DNA from: Tenodera sinensis
Lineage: Eukaryota > Arthropoda > Insecta > Mantodea > Mantidae
Assembly (NCBI GenBank): GCA_030765045.1
Contig: CM060966.1
Location: 60,863,522 to 60,927,521 of the forward strand
DNA length: 64,000 nucleotides
Direction of reading: 5' to 3'
Shown piece by piece: positions 38,481 through 50,769 of this stretch; the stretch's first letter is position 1; each line of letters opens with the position of its first letter. Position numbers and translations under genes: made by a program. The notes beneath the pieces were generated by a model, which saw nothing but the letters and a program-made list of their open reading frames with translations, made no database searches and was not told the DNA's origin.

Positions 38481-38650
38481 TCTGTTGTTGTTGTTGTTGT
38501 TGTAGTGTTTAACGCCCGCTTTTACTACTACTGATGATACATGGAATGAAGATGGAGCACCGGTGGAATGAGATGGCGGGGGAAACCGGAGAACCCGGAG
38601 AAAACCCGCCCTGACGCCGCTTCGTCCAGCACGAGTGTTGTCTGGGTAAC
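38481..38650 (-). repeat. SINE-like family 1, copy 1, with (CAA)n tail
   Basis: It contains GTGTTTAACGCCCGCTTTTA, CTGATGATACATGGAATGAA, GGCGGGGGAAACCGGAGAAC and CGCCGCTTCGTCCA, in the order seen in the other copies (45731, 48317, 52893). On the minus strand the 3' end is AACACTACAACAACAACAAC, a CAA tail rather than poly(A). The tRNA-like head is truncated. Confidence 0.7.
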
Positions 38651-40317
38651 TGTCACAATCATACATTTCCCTCTCGGTCAACGATACTTCGCAGTACGAA
38701 TATTTACTGGCATTAGACAATATGTAGCTCACGCTTTATTTTAACTAATTTAGTACTGACATTTTTACTTACGTTTACTTGTGAGTTATTACCTTGATAG
38801 GGTTGCGGGAGGATTTGGACAAATACAATACTTCCGTAGTGTAATACTGTATTTTGGTGTTCCGAATGGTTATTCGCGTAATTTGGTTTTGTATACTTTC
38901 CTCTTATTACAACACTTAAAGCTTCAGCTTGTAAAGCCATGCAACAAAAATGTCAGATCCCCTCATAAGCAAGTGATTACAATGTATGTAAATTCTCTGT
39001 GTAAAGGCACTTTAGACGTGCATAGGAGCTTCTACGAGCATAAACTCCATGCATTATTTTACTGAAACGTTGCACTCCGAGGACACGCGAAAATATGAAA
39101 TTTTTATTAAACACGCCGTATCAATTAGGTGCTTTTACCGTTAATTCTGATACTTCTGTCTAAAAGTTTTCCCTGGTTTGATTTTTGTAATTAGCAAATG
39201 AGATCATAAAGACCAGGGTTTCACCCCACCAAGTCGACCAAGAAACACAAAATGAATAAAACACATACTTTTTCTTTTGTACTAGTGAATGACATTTTAC
39301 CAAATACACGCCAGCGCTTAGCGACTGTCTCTGACCAGTCCTGCCGAAACGTCGCGCGACGAAGAGACAGGAGTATGAAAACTCTGCGCATGCTCCAGAC
39401 GCCACGCTGCTTGGAAGTACATTTAGCAGCGTGAGAAGTCATCAAAATGATCCTAACATACCTTCCACCAGGATGTCTTATCTCACATGTAAAATGAAAT
39501 ATAATGTAACTGTACCAATAGATGGCTTAGTAATGCCCAAATCGAATTACATGACATTGCACCTCCCGCTATATTAATTATTTAAGACGCTGTGATTTAA
39601 TCAAAATTTGACATCAGTCTCATACATCGGTGACCACAGGCATTCTGAATTACAATAAACTAAATGAATAGAATAAAGCACTAAACAATGTCAGAATAAC
39701 ATCGAATAATTTCAATAATTTTAATTTTTTATCAGGAAGGTATGTCCGTAAACGTCTTCTTAGTGAACTAGAGGACATTACCGTTTGTGAATCGTCGCAT
39801 CGGGTTAGATCTGTCACAGTATATTCCTTGTTACTCCTTCACCATTGGAATACCACTTATGTTTGGTTTTCTTCGCATTGTGGAATATCGCTTGTATTCT
39901 GTTTTTAAGATTCTTTGTATCACCATGTTATAAAACCTACATTTGGTTGCTTAAATGGTAAGGGATTCTATCGCATATTACACAGCACGTTGTGGCTTTG
40001 TGGTTCCGGTAACCACTCTAAGCTATCAGCATGTACTAAAGTGCTCCGTTTACTGGAAGGGTTTTCAGATTTACGGCTTTGCATAAAAATGTTCCATTTC
40101 GCGTAAGCAGAACTAGTTCATAGTATTGCTTGGGGAAATGTGAAAAGTGCACGAAATCTTTATGCTGAGCTTTACCCAAGAAAGATAGAGAGAGAGAGAG
40201 ACAGAGAGACACACCTCTACTGCTGTACATCAATGACTGCGAGAAACAGGAACTTTCCAAAAACAAACGCATTGCTTCGGAAGTCCAAAGAAATGTAAAA
40301 ACAGTAGCTCTTGAAGC
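38651..40317. other. Unassigned interval of 1.7 kb
   Basis: Short open frames only, none recognised. A GC-richer patch (39290-39440, with CGAAACGTCGCGCGACGAAG) stands out but matches nothing else in the window. A GA-repeat lies at 40186-40210. Confidence 0.35.
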
Positions 40318-41148
40318 ATGGAGGTTATTGACGGGGTCCATAATTCAACGCCAAAAAGCACAAGAGCAATAGTCCATGCCATGCAGAAAGTCAATCTTCG
40401 GTTAACAGAATTCTGCGTGAACATCAATATCCGTATCATTTCGCCCGAGTTCAAGCACTGGGATCAGATGCTTTTCCACCTCGACTACAGTTTGTCCAGT
40501 AGTGTCTTCATAAAGGCTTTGATTAACCAATATTTGCTACAACCATATTCTAGACGGACGAGGTTTTTTACACGAGAGGGCATGTTTAACACATATAACA
40601 ATGACATCTGGGTATAGGAAAATCCCTAGAGCTATTAGAGTTACAAAATATCAACGCCGGTTTGCACTGAACATTTGGGCTCACATTGTGAATGACACAC
40701 TCATGGGGCCCTATTTACTACCTCTGCGTTTGACGGCCTACATTTATCTGCGGTTGTTACAACATACTTTGCTAGAACTTCTGGAAGATTTTCCATTAGG
40801 AACAGTAGTGTTGTTCCAAAGTGTTGGGGCATCCGCACATTATTCCGATAAATACGGGAGTTCCTGAGCGTAACGTATCATGATCGTTGTATCGGTAGAG
40901 GAGCACCAATATCATAGCCTTTACACCCATCAGATCTAACCCCTTCAGATATTTTCCTTTGGGGACATGTTCAGACACTTCTGTACAAGATGTCGGTTAA
41001 TAATGAAGAAGAGCTGATGCCCAGAACCTTTGTAGCATTTAAGGCTATTCGCGATATGCCAGGTATCTTTTAAAGAATTCGGGAATCACTACGACTGTAT
41101 CAGCTACGCCCCCAAGTTCAAGGTCGTCGTTTTGGACATCTTTTATAA
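40318..41148 (+). pseudogene. Tc1/mariner-type transposase remnant (common insect family)
   Basis: From left to right, over several frames: STRAIVHAMQ (end of the helix-turn-helix), FTREGMFNTYNNDIW, PRAIRVTKYQRRFALNIWAH, IVNDTLMGPYLLPLRLTA, LLELLEDFPLGT, a Tc1/mariner D-region whose second Asp block is degraded (FRIFSFGD), and AIRDMPGIF near the end. Premature stops and shifts occur near 40618, 40866 and 41073. The last codons end at TAA 41146-41148. The DNA-binding N-terminus is largely missing. This is the same family as 4020-4350. I did not find terminal repeats. Confidence 0.75.
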
Positions 41149-41787
41149 ACACTTATACACTTGTTCAATTCTTGTTCTGTCTTATTTTAACTATATTTGA
41201 AGCCTTTTAATGGCGGAGAAAATTTTACCATTAAGGGTAGTATCTGCATATTATTGACAATAACGTTTTGTAGACCTGGCATAAGCTTTGACCTACTTCA
41301 GGGTACATGAATTTAATTAAATCAAGGTTTACGGGAGAGTTTTGTATTGTTATATTGTTCAAAATTAGAGACACGCGGCTTCTCTTATTTGAAACTCTCC
41401 TAATGCTTGTAGTAAAAAAATCTGACGTGTTGTACTCACATGAGATTCTCTACTCTTGTGCTAACCATTCTTACAAACTCTTGTTCCTATATCTTCTTCG
41501 TGTTACTTGAGATAAACATTTGTACAAATTATCTTATCACTTATTTCCTTGTAGGTGCAATATGACTATTAGAATACAGTAGGCTTTGAGCGATAGTCAA
41601 ATCCTTTTAGCTTTGGGATCCCGTTCTCTTTGCACGCTTAACATATAAAAAACATGAATAACGATGTTGCGTTTCACGAAAGTTTTAAGTTTTCCGAAAC
41701 TGACACAAATAACTGGAAGATCTCCGAAATGGTTCTCTCTAAAAAAAAATTTATTTAGACATAAATTATGTATTTTAGCGAGATCTA

Positions 41788-43295
41788 AAGCGCGTTCCAC
41801 CCTTAGAAGACAGTAAACGTTAAATGGAGCGCAGTGTTGCAACATGTACTAGTTGAGAATCTTTCTCCGCGAGCGACTCCGAGGTGGCCGGTGTCCTGTA
41901 CTTGGTCCTTCAAATTGTTGCTGCTTGACGAGATGGGCACTTTTAACTTTGGTATCCCTGCATGCCTTTGTCACTGTATGGCCTAAGTTTACAAATGACT
42001 CGTCTGTATAAACAATTGATTTCCCCTGGTCCCTAGACCTTTCTACGTCTTTTAGATATTTATGTCGCCATCTGATAATATCGATATCGTCTCTTTCTAT
42101 TAATATGCACTTGTTACCCTTCTTTCATATTCGAACCCCAAATCAGAGTGGCCCTTGAGAAATTTGGTAGGGTCTCATCACTGTTGAATCGTGACAAAAT
42201 TATATTCAGCGTGGGTGGAATATTTGCAAACTGTAAAGAATGAACAATTCGCCGCACTCGACCTTGCACTATTCAATCATATTGCGTTAACCTAGCGTTT
42301 TGTGTAGTCCCGCCCTTTTTGCTTTCTTTTTCGATGGCGTTCTTAGAGGTCCTTTCATTAGTTCCTTTTTAATCATACACACTACCGCTTCTGAACACCC
42401 GATAGCCTTAGCTGTTTCTTTTACTGCCTTACACGCATTTTGCTTAAAAAATAATCTAACACATTCACAATTATTTGGCGTTCCTTACTTCTTAATTTAC
42501 CAACATATCGCCTCTTCCTAGCTTCCCCCTCCATAACTACAAATATTTACAAAAATATTAAACAAATAACGCAATAACAGCTCACAGTTACACACACGGC
42601 TTCTTTCGAACTAATGCTAGTGCTGCTCCTTATACTATCTTCTATGTCAGGCCGGGCGCGAGAATACGCTGAATAGATGAATACCTTTTGTTTGCCTTAC
42701 TGGATAAAAGAAAGAGGTTGCTGCCTTTTGGTTTATTTTAAAAAACTTTCTCCAACCTTCCTCAACATTTGTTCTCGCTGGTTTTCTGATGTAAACTCAA
42801 TAACAAAAAAGTTTCACACTAAGTAACTTTTGCAGTGCACAGATATAAAATTTTCCGAAATCATTTAATTTAAAAAATTATAATTCTTAACTGGGTAAAC
42901 ATAGATAATTCAAAGTAGGCAGGTGGTAGCACTATGGTTTACTCTACCTGAGAAAAAAATATACATGCATTCTAGCAGTTTGTTAGTGCGTGATGAGTAT
43001 AGAAACAGCAAATATCGGACTTCTATTGAAAAAAACGTTTTCTGAAGAAATTTGGGCCTATAGAAATGTATAATGACTCTGGAAAGGATATAACCTGATA
43101 GAGAAAAAATTCTGCATAGGATAATGTGTTCAAATCTGAAATTTATAACAAATGAATATTTATACCATGCTATTAGGAATCTGGCAACAGTGCGAGGGTA
43201 GAAAAGGACGCGGCTAATGGCAACTTGTATGCGCTAGATAGAGACAGAGATGTCCCATTTAACTCCATACTGTCTTCTAAGAGTGGAACGCTATA
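41788..43295 (-). mobile_element. Tc1/mariner-like element inserted at a TA in R860
   Basis: The ends GCGTTCCACCCTTAGAAGAC and (reverse complement of the right) GCGTTCCACTCTTAGAAGAC are inverted repeats of at least 20 bp with one mismatch. TA lies on both sides (41786-41787 and 43296-43297), as expected for the superfamily. The empty site can be read from other R860 copies. The element is 1508 bp, with a truncated transposase on the minus strand. Confidence 0.85.
41880..42534 (-). pseudogene. Tc1-like transposase, N-terminal and first catalytic part
   Basis: Start Met at 42534 (MEGEARKRRYVGKLRSKERQ) is followed, after a frame change, by a helix-turn-helix-like KAVKETAKAIGCSEAVV. RDDIDIIRWRHKYLKDV and YTDESFVNLGHT (first catalytic Asp) come next. 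The frame then runs into the terminal region with no second or third catalytic block, so an internal deletion removed the rest. Frameshifts near 42430 and stops near 42290-42120 occur. The C-terminal part of a similar protein lies separately at 62430-62720. Confidence 0.6.
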
Positions 43296-43792
43296 TACAT
43301 TTTTTGCTTAGTAAGAATTTGTCTATCTCTTACGGTTTACGAGTTATTCAAAAGTCATCCAGAGTAAACAGAACTACACATGCAATAGCCAGAAAATTCA
43401 AAGTATTCATTTCATTTGTCATAAAATATCTTAAACATTTTAATCAAAATCGTTAGAGGTATTTTCAAGAAAATCAAAATTTTTTAAAATTGTTCCATGT
43501 AAAAGGTAGTTTAGGGTGGGGTTATTTCCCTCAAAATCTTCGTGTCGCATCCTTGGAGGACATTGAACTTAAATACTACTTTTGGTTTTTAACCGACTTT
43601 TCGTTCTTGAGTTATACTGTCCACAGACTGACCGACACACAGACAGATACATACACAGGCACGCGCGGACCTTTTTCTAAAAATGTCTTTTTTGATTCAG
43701 GGACCCCAAAACATATAATTCCGGTAAAAGCTTGACATCGAATTTTTGGGTGGAATCTTCCTCTACTTACCTGAGAGAAAGTAAAAATACTT

Positions 43793-43892
43793 CTTTCGGA
43801 GTGCATATTTCCGGCCAACTCTCAACATCCAGTTTTTGAGTGGAATGCAATATTTCCTCTACTTTACTGTGCGTAGTAGAGAAAGTAAAAAT
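43793..43892 (-). repeat. R860 left-end fragment
   Basis: A second, short copy of the R860 end: GGAATGCAATATTTCCTCTA followed by GCGTAGTAGAGAAAGTAAAA. It directly follows the same end of copy 5, so the end is tandemly duplicated. Confidence 0.6.
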
Positions 43893-44539
43893 GCGTAGTG
43901 ACCTGTTCGATAGAACTTCATCTAATCCGACGCAGTGGTTCAAAAACGTTAATGCCCTCTAGCTTGATAATAGGACATTTACGGACATACATTGTTGATA
44001 AGAAAATACTCAGTTATAATACTGTAACGGCCATACCAACTGCAAACACCACGATAGGGTTACATCAGTGATTGTAAGGTGACGAAATCTAATTCTGGTC
44101 AAGTGTACACAACATCAAAATGCCGACAAAGCAGGCAGGAGCGTGAGGGATTCACACTCCCTTGTCTGTGACACCTGATCTGTTCATTCCATCAGTTGCC
44201 TCTGTTCTGGTCGTCTCGACACAGTCTAATTACGACGACCGCCGTTGTCTGAATTGCCGCCATACCATCTGCCGTTGAACAAGGTAAGTCTGTGTGTTTT
44301 ACGACACTGGCCTGGGTTTTCGGCTACCCGAACCAGCTAGCTCTAGTAAAATGAATAGTCCATCTACTCAGGGTTAGCATTATTTATTCACCCTAGATGG
44401 CCGCCAAATCCTCCCCCAACCTCTCTCGAGTGCCTCCTAACCTCTGAGCATTCACCCCCCTGTCTTCGGGTCTCTCCCCGTGGGAGGGCCATTGCAATAC
44501 TGAATCATGCTGTAAAATTATGCAGTGTTCTGCATCATC
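43893..44539. other. Unassigned interval
   Basis: No coding region seen. A C-rich patch lies at 44395-44485. Confidence 0.35.
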
Positions 44540-44705
44540 CTGTATAAACTATCCTTACAAATGCGTATTCCTCTATTTAGCTCATGTTAATCGAGATAAA
44601 CATTTGCAAAAATTATCATATTGCTAACTAGTTGAAATACCCAAAATTGCCCATGCTTTAACGATATACAGCTTTTACACTAAGGGTGAGCTTGCCCGAT
44701 AGACT
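44540..44705 (-). repeat. R860 right-end fragment next to a CTAGTTGAAATACCC repeat
   Basis: AAACTATCCTTACAAATGCG, GAGATAAACATTTGCAAAAA and TTATCATATTGC match the right end of R860 in reverse. At 44626 the sequence switches to CTAGTTGAAATACCCAAAAT, the repeat also present near 31455. Confidence 0.5.
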
Positions 44706-45730
44706 TAGTATCTTTGGAGGTATTTGAAAAATACAAGACCTTAAGAGTTAATTAAAACTCTTAGGACACCATCAAGGCAAAAGACTACAGCACAATAAAA
44801 ATCCTGAGAAAATAATATGCAAAAGCAGTACTGAATAGCCACAAATACCACAGTTTCTAATGGTGATTTCAAGATAATGCAGCCGAGTGACTTCCATTGT
44901 TGCACTCGAACTATCTCGTCTCTATTTATAGAGACAATCTTATTCGGAAGAAATAACAGTTAAAGTAACGTAAATATGACCCAACAAACCCAAAACTATT
45001 AAGAACAAAAATAAAAGAAATACCAAATTTCACAGTTTTGCAGAATTGGGGTACTATACTAAGTTTTCCCCTTCTTTGCAATATTGTTGGAATTCCTTGC
45101 TGATATCCTCTTTCTTAAAGACAAGTTTCTTCTAACTTTTCGGACTTTCACTGCTGCTGCCTTTGCCTTTCTAGTGTGGGTAGTTTTCCTAGCTTTAGGC
45201 CAGTTATAAACTTTGGACTTGTTATAGCCTAAGCTTTTCCGGATTTCCTTTTGATTCCTGGTTTATTTTTAGTATCCAGGGAAGCTGTCGGAGGAGGAAT
45301 TAGCTGTTCGTAGCTTGTCAAGGATGTTAGAAGCTTGAGTCTGATCTTATTGTGTTGTGCTGTTCGCATTATTTGAGACTGCATGGTGGAGATTCTCCAG
45401 AGGAAGCTTAATTCTGAGATTCAAAAATATTATTTTCAAAACAGGTTCCCCATTTCATGTGACAATGAACACGGAACTGAATGTAACTTCGATAAATATG
45501 ATGCAAATCAATATTTGTATGTGATTTACATATACCTAATTATAAATATTTTAAACGTTGTATTCAATCAAATGCAGACAAAAGATGCGCTTTTCTTTTA
45601 CTCCACTCGTGTTCGCCTGCCCCACTACGCGATCAAACTGAAAATAACTCATAAGACTGACAGAAAGCCGACATTTAGTAGTAAGCTTCGTCACCGATAG
45701 GAGAATCCCTGATGTCACCACGCGTGTTCT
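44706..45730. other. Unassigned interval of 1 kb
   Basis: No recognised gene. A 105-codon frame at 45383-45700 has no motif I know and no supporting context. Confidence 0.35.
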
Positions 45731-45893
45731 TTTTTGTGTAGTATTTAACGCCCGCTTTTATTACATACGGCACCGCAGGCGGTGACACTGATGATACATG
45801 GAATGAAGATGGAGCACTGGTGGAATGAGACGGCAGGGGAAACCGGAGAACCCGGAGGAAACCCGTCCCAGCACCGCTTCGTCCACCACAAAT
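45731..45893 (-). repeat. SINE-like family 1, copy 2, with 11-bp TSD
   Basis: ACGCGTGTTCT is duplicated exactly at 45720-45730 and 45894-45904. The insert holds the family body (GTATTTAACGCCCGCTTTTA, CACTGATGATACATGGAATG, CCGCTTCGTCCACCACAAAT) and has a T-rich left end, that is, an A-rich 3' tail on the minus strand. It is 5'-truncated before the tRNA-like head. The TSD and tail prove retroposition. Confidence 0.88.
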
Positions 45894-45904
45894 ACGCGTG
45901 TTCT

Positions 45905-47504
45905 AGAACATTATTTTACATCTTCTGTTTCCAGAAAACCTTCTGTGCAACGGATGGAATCTTACAGTTCAAGTAACTAAATGACAAATATTTCTTACAT
46001 CTTTCATGTCTGTTGCTGGTTTGTACGTTTCCTTTGAGATAATCACAGATGCTTTCCACAGTACTTCAACATGCTTCTCAGCTCACAGTGATACCAACAT
46101 TGGTAAGACAATTACACTAAATATTCTTAGCAAGTCACCGTCTGCTCCCTTGCCGCTTGCCCTATCCTTACCCTACATAAATGGGGTCTAAGTGGTTTCT
46201 CATTATTACCTTGAGAAACTCCAATTTGAACTGACTGATATGTGGTAACCAAGAATATAAATTACATAAGCATCATACCTATTGGTGCATCTTGTTTAGT
46301 GAAATTTTCGTTTTGCTGTTTCTTTCTTTTTTATCGTTTCTCACGCCTTAACATTTGATTTCAAATGATATATCAAAAGCTACGATTATCAGTTCTACGT
46401 GGACATGTAAGAAGTTCTACTGCTTGGAAAAGAAAGAAAGGAAAAAGAGAACAGAAATTTATTGCAGGGATATATCAGGTATAACACAGGAATGAGAAGT
46501 TGTATTCGCGCTTGAAAACCCGAGTAATATGTCTGGCATTACAGTGATTTCATTTTACCCAAGCTTACTAAAGTATAACTTAAAGTATAACGCTCGCCGT
46601 GAAAGCTTCAAATCTTACATATAACTTTGAATTTTCCCATCATTATGGGATAAATCACCAGAATTTGGTGACATCTGAGTCGTTGGGTTCAATTCCTAAC
46701 CGGCAACTCTTCCTTAACGTGCACCTGTTTCATGTGTTGCAAAGGTTAGTTGTATTGTACCTATCTGTTAGGTTGGCGCCCTTTTTATTAGAACACCTAG
46801 CTCAAACTTGGCACGTCGAGCGTTTAGTAAACACAATTTAACCTCAGCACCTTGGCGGAATGGACACTCAGATTCATAGAACTATTAGTGTAAACTTTAG
46901 GGGAATTGGGCATTGGACCAAAAAATAGAAAGTCAATCGGCAGCTCTTTGGAACATCGGACTACCTCTGTGCTGGGGATTTCCCGAAAGCAGCTACGAAA
47001 TTACAAGTATGGTTGAAATTGATGCTGTATCATTACTGTCTGGAAGAAGAATCCCCATTTTAAACCATTTCCAAAAGTGGCTTCGGCTAGAGAGAATGCA
47101 AGATCCGGAGACAAACTGGGATATGGAATGCCCTTAATTTGTACTTATATTTCACTTTTAAACAAAGAATCGTTTGTCTACATGATATACTATTTAGACA
47201 TGTATTGCTTATATCTTCATAAAATAACTAATTTTCTCTAATCAGAAGTAGAAATTAAGACAAATGCGACCAAACCTGTCCGCGCTGAGATAACATACGA
47301 GTACATTCGTTCTCATTGCTCTAGCGATAAACAGACATTGAACATTCTGTTGAATTTCTATATTCTAAGTGTTTCGAGTCTTCATGATAAACCGTTCACA
47401 TTCACAGTGGCTTAATACCCTTAACTTTTAAATAATTTAAAATTGATTAGCTACAATACACGTTTGTCAAAATATGTTTGCACTTAATTGCTTTCGCTTC
47501 TAAC
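45905..47504. other. Unassigned interval of 1.6 kb
   Basis: No recognised gene. GTTGGGTTCAATTCCTAACC at about 46681-46700 fits a pol III B box, but no partner A box is convincing. Confidence 0.35.
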
Positions 47505-48298
47505 TATTGTGCAAACTATTCTAAGAACGGTTATTGTTCCATGTACTTCATGCTTATGGAAATAAATGTTTGTAGAAATGGTTTTATTACATACTTGCTT
47601 ACAGATAAAATGGCAATAGGAGAATATAGTAGGCTAAAGTGAAAGATCTTTAAATATCTATGTGATGGTCTTAACATTTTATTATCTTTGCATAGCCAGG
47701 ACATAAAAGAAAAGAACAACTATGCTAAAATTCCAACCATTAGTAATATCTAGAAAATAGGTTAGATACTATACAAACATGTATTTTATATAAATGGTGT
47801 GGCTTAACGAGGTCAGCAGTTTTTGTGTAGTAATATTTTGTACGTAGGTTTATCTCTTACCAGTCATGCAAAAGTCATCCAGTAAGAGGAGGACTTCCGA
47901 GGACAATTTCAGAGAATTTAAGAGACCTGTATGTTTAATTTGTCATAAAGATATCTTAAATCTATGGTATTTTAATCAAAATCATCAGAAACATTTTGAC
48001 TGAATCAAAATTTTCTAAAACATTTCCATCTAAAGGAAAATCTTCGTGCCGCATCCTTGAAAGATACCGAACTCAAAACTTGGTATGCAACCAACTTCTG
48101 GTTTTTTATTTATGCTGTTTACATACATACACATGGACCCTTTTCTAAAAATGCTTTTTTTTTATTAAGGGTACCTCAAAATGTGTATTTTCAGTGAAAT
48201 CTCGATATCGAGCTTGTGTCAACCAAGTGTGAAATATCGAGTGAAATTCCATACCTTCTCGTCCTACTCTGCACGTGATAGAAATAGTAATTATTTTA
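47505..48298 (-). repeat. R860 copy 6
   Basis: A reverse copy from CAAACTATTCTAAGAACGG to CTACTCTGCACGTGATAGAA. It lacks the first bases of the right end and is more diverged than copies 1 and 4. Its alternating CA/CG tract is reduced to a few CATACA words near 48122. Confidence 0.65.
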
Positions 48299-48316
48299 AA
48301 CAGTGGATAGAAGAGG

Positions 48317-48559
48317 TTTTTTTGGTAGTGTTTAACGCCCGCTTTTACTACTAAGGCACCGCAGGCGCTGACACTGATGATACATGGAATGAAGAGGGAG
48401 CACCGGTGGAATGAGATGGCGGGGGAAACCGGAGAAACCGGAGGAAACCCGCCCCAGCGCCGCTTCGTCCACCACGAATACCATATGCGGTAGCCTGTGA
48501 TCGAACTCGGGCGGTTTTGGTAAGAAGCAAATGGTCTAACCACTCGGCTACGGCGCGGC
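48317..48559 (-). repeat. SINE-like family 1, copy 3, full length with tRNA-like head
   Basis: On the minus strand it begins GGCCGCGCCGTAGCCGAGTG, with A box TAGCCGAGTGGTT and, about 35 bp later, B box GAGTTCGATCACA, then the family body and a T-free AAAAAAA-type tail (TTTTTTT at 48317-48323 on the plus strand). The head resembles a Ser/Leu-type tRNA. The flanks CAGTGGATAGAAGAGG (left) and CAGTGTGCAGGAGAGG (right) agree at 12 of 16 positions, a decayed target duplication. This copy defines the family as a ~240-bp tRNA-derived SINE. Confidence 0.8.
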
Positions 48560-48596
48560 CAGTGTGCAGGAGAGGATGGGTATGAAGTGCTTCACC

Positions 48597-49500
48597 AGAT
48601 CATTTTTACTTTCTTTACTACGTACTTCCAAAGTAGGGGAACATTTCATCAGAAATACAGTTTCGAGACTCCCTGAATAAAAAAGGGCATTTTTAGAAAA
48701 TAATCTTGTGTCTATGTGTCCATGAACAGCTAACTAATAAACAAAAATTCGGTCCAATACTAAACTTGGTATTTAAATTCAGCATCTTCCAGGGATGTGG
48801 CATGACGCTTTTCAATAAAATGCCACCCCTCCCCCATCTAGCCTTTACATGGAACATTTTCCAAAATTTTGATTTTCTCGAAAATAGCAATAAAGGTTTT
48901 ATTAAAATACCCTAGGTATATTTATCACAATTTTATGTTTAATGAGATGTACCTATGTCTTGAAATTTCTGGGAATTTCCTCTCAAGTCCTCTTCATTCT
49001 GAATAGCTTTGCATAACTGGTAAATCGTAAGAGATAGACGTGTTACTACAAAAAACAAAAAAAAAAAAAAAACAAAAAAAAAAAAAAAAAAGTGGAGTGA
49101 AGTATTTCTGAAATATTACTTATTTATTTCAATTTTCTACTACTTTGAATACTTCCCCGAATGTACTTACATATATGCATAATGTATAATTATATAAATG
49201 CTATCATTGATGTGTATATACTTACATCATCTATATAATAAAAATACTGGTGTTTTTATATGCTGGACAAGCAAAGAGAGTGGAATAACAAGCCATCACA
49301 TAGCAACCACTCTTAAGAGTTTTAACTATAACTTAAAGCTACTGATTCCCCTCACAGGTACAACAAAATTACGAATAAGATAATCACTGCAAATGATTAT
49401 CCCGATTAATACGAAGTAGATAGCGGTATGAGCGATAATAAGAACAGTTTGTACAAGAGTAGATAAAGTAATGGGAGTCCAACACATAGACATTTAAATC
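48597..49500 (+). repeat. R860 copy 7 with A-rich expansion
   Basis: Starts ATTTTTACTTTCTTTACTACG and ends with AAGAGTAGATAAAGTAATGG and CCAACACATAGAC. An A tract with two C interruptions (49051-49091) lies within it, just before GTGGAGTGAAG. About 250 bp around 49140-49355 match other copies poorly. Confidence 0.6.
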
Positions 49501-50282
49501 AATACTTTGCTGAGAAGAATTGTAGAAATAACGGAATTGACTAGTAAGCTGCATTTATATTTGAACTCCAGTAATTTGTTTTTTGTATAAATGAAGTATT
49601 TCATTTACGACTGACTTAAACTTAGCATTGCTATTTTAAATTGTTTCTTAACCGTAGCATTACCCATAGTAGGGGAAGATGTACTTTATGCCCACCTTCT
49701 GTAATTCTTTAAGTGCTGTCTTTTAATTTTTTGATTAAAGGCATGCAATTAATAATTATTGTCAATCACTGTTTCTACTACTGAATTGCATAATTATATT
49801 GTTTCAAAGTTTTCATTGTTGGCTTTATTGAGAAACAATGAGATGTCAAGGTGGTCATATGCCCCGCGGTATAATGGAATTCATGTAAAAATGTAAAAAA
49901 GGAGTATGTCAACTTAATGAATATGGCAAGGTATAATAATTTTAAAATAAATTTGGTTTAAAAATTGCTCATTTTGTTATCAGTGGTAGTCACAAAGTAC
50001 CCCCAACCCTATTGGTAGTATAAGCTCTGTACTAAGGATTGGCATAACACCTAATGTGCTTTATGCAAAAAAGTAAAGAATGAATAGTTAAACAGTGTTA
50101 AAATATTACCGTTATGGACATGACAAGACATAATACCCAATTTTATAATTAATGTGTTTTAAAAATTGCTCAAACATTTTGTTAACAGTGGTGCTCAAAA
50201 AGTACCGCCCCCCCCCCTTCCCGTTCGTAGTTTAAGTTCTGAAATAAGGCTTGGTATTGCTATGTTTAAGATAGGAATGGGG
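49501..50282. other. AT-rich DNA with a diverged ~190-bp tandem duplication
   Basis: TTTAAAAATTGCTC, TTTTGTTATCAGTGGT, AAAGTACCCCCAACCC and TAGTATAAGCTCTG (49955-50040) recur in order as TTTAAAAATTGCTC, TTTTGTTAACAGTGGT, AAAGTACCGCCCCCC and TAGTTTAAGTTCTG (50155-50242). No coding sequence. Confidence 0.55.
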
Positions 50283-50417
50283 GAAATCTGGCAACTAGAG
50301 GAAAAACATGACAAAATATTTTAGAAAAAGGTGAGAAATAGGATAGAAGATATCAGTAGCGACTGGCAATGAAGGACTCATGGACGGCGCCCCCAAATAA
50401 ATACAAATAAGAAAGAA
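50283..50417 (+). repeat. Duplicated segment A, copy 1
   Basis: About 135 bp running from GGAAATCTGGCAACTAGAGG to ACAAATAAGAAAGAA, nearly identical to 52747-52879 in the same orientation. Non-coding. Confidence 0.9.
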
Positions 50418-50480
50418 AAGGTAATATTACATCAAAAGGAGTATAAATATCCTTGTTATCAGACGTCATGCCAAAATACA

Positions 50481-50769
50481 TTCCTACAGCTCCTGTTTCG
50501 TTTACCCATTTTGTTTCGTTCGAAATGTTTTTACACCGCTAACACACGGAAGAACGCCGATGATTTCATTACGGATGCACTTCGTCCAGGAATTTTTGCA
50601 TCTTGGTGATACTGTAAGAGGTGCGGAAAGCTGCGGGTATGGCTTCAATTGTTGGCGACGGGCGTGGAGACAAACGCGGATTCCGGAGTCCAGGTGGTGG
50701 GGGAAAGCGCCTCTGAGCTGTCAGATCGAAATGAAACAAATGAACGTCTCATGATCACTAAGAGTGCTG
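50481..50769 (+). repeat. Duplicated segment B, copy 1
   Basis: 289 bp, repeated as its reverse complement at 52460-52746 with high identity. It contains GCACTTCGTCCAGGAATTTT and GGCGACGGGCGTGGAGAC. Both strands have open frames of 60-100 codons, but I recognise no protein. Confidence 0.9.

Larger units (their letters stand above)
41414..43792 (-). repeat. R860 copy 5, split by a Tc1-like element
   Basis: The right-end portion of R860 occupies 41414-41787. The sequence resumes at 43296 with TACATTTTTTGC and runs to TACCTGAGAGAAAGTAAAAA near 43792. Joined, the parts make about 870 bp, full length. The interruption sits at the AGATCTACATTTTT site of the consensus. Confidence 0.8.

Noticed and set aside
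45383..45700. 105-codon plus-strand frame as a gene
   Set aside because: No motif, no context, AT-rich composition; indistinguishable from chance.
48480..48559. Functional tRNA gene on the minus strand
   Set aside because: A and B boxes are present, but the acceptor stem does not close and the sequence runs into a SINE body repeated elsewhere in the window.
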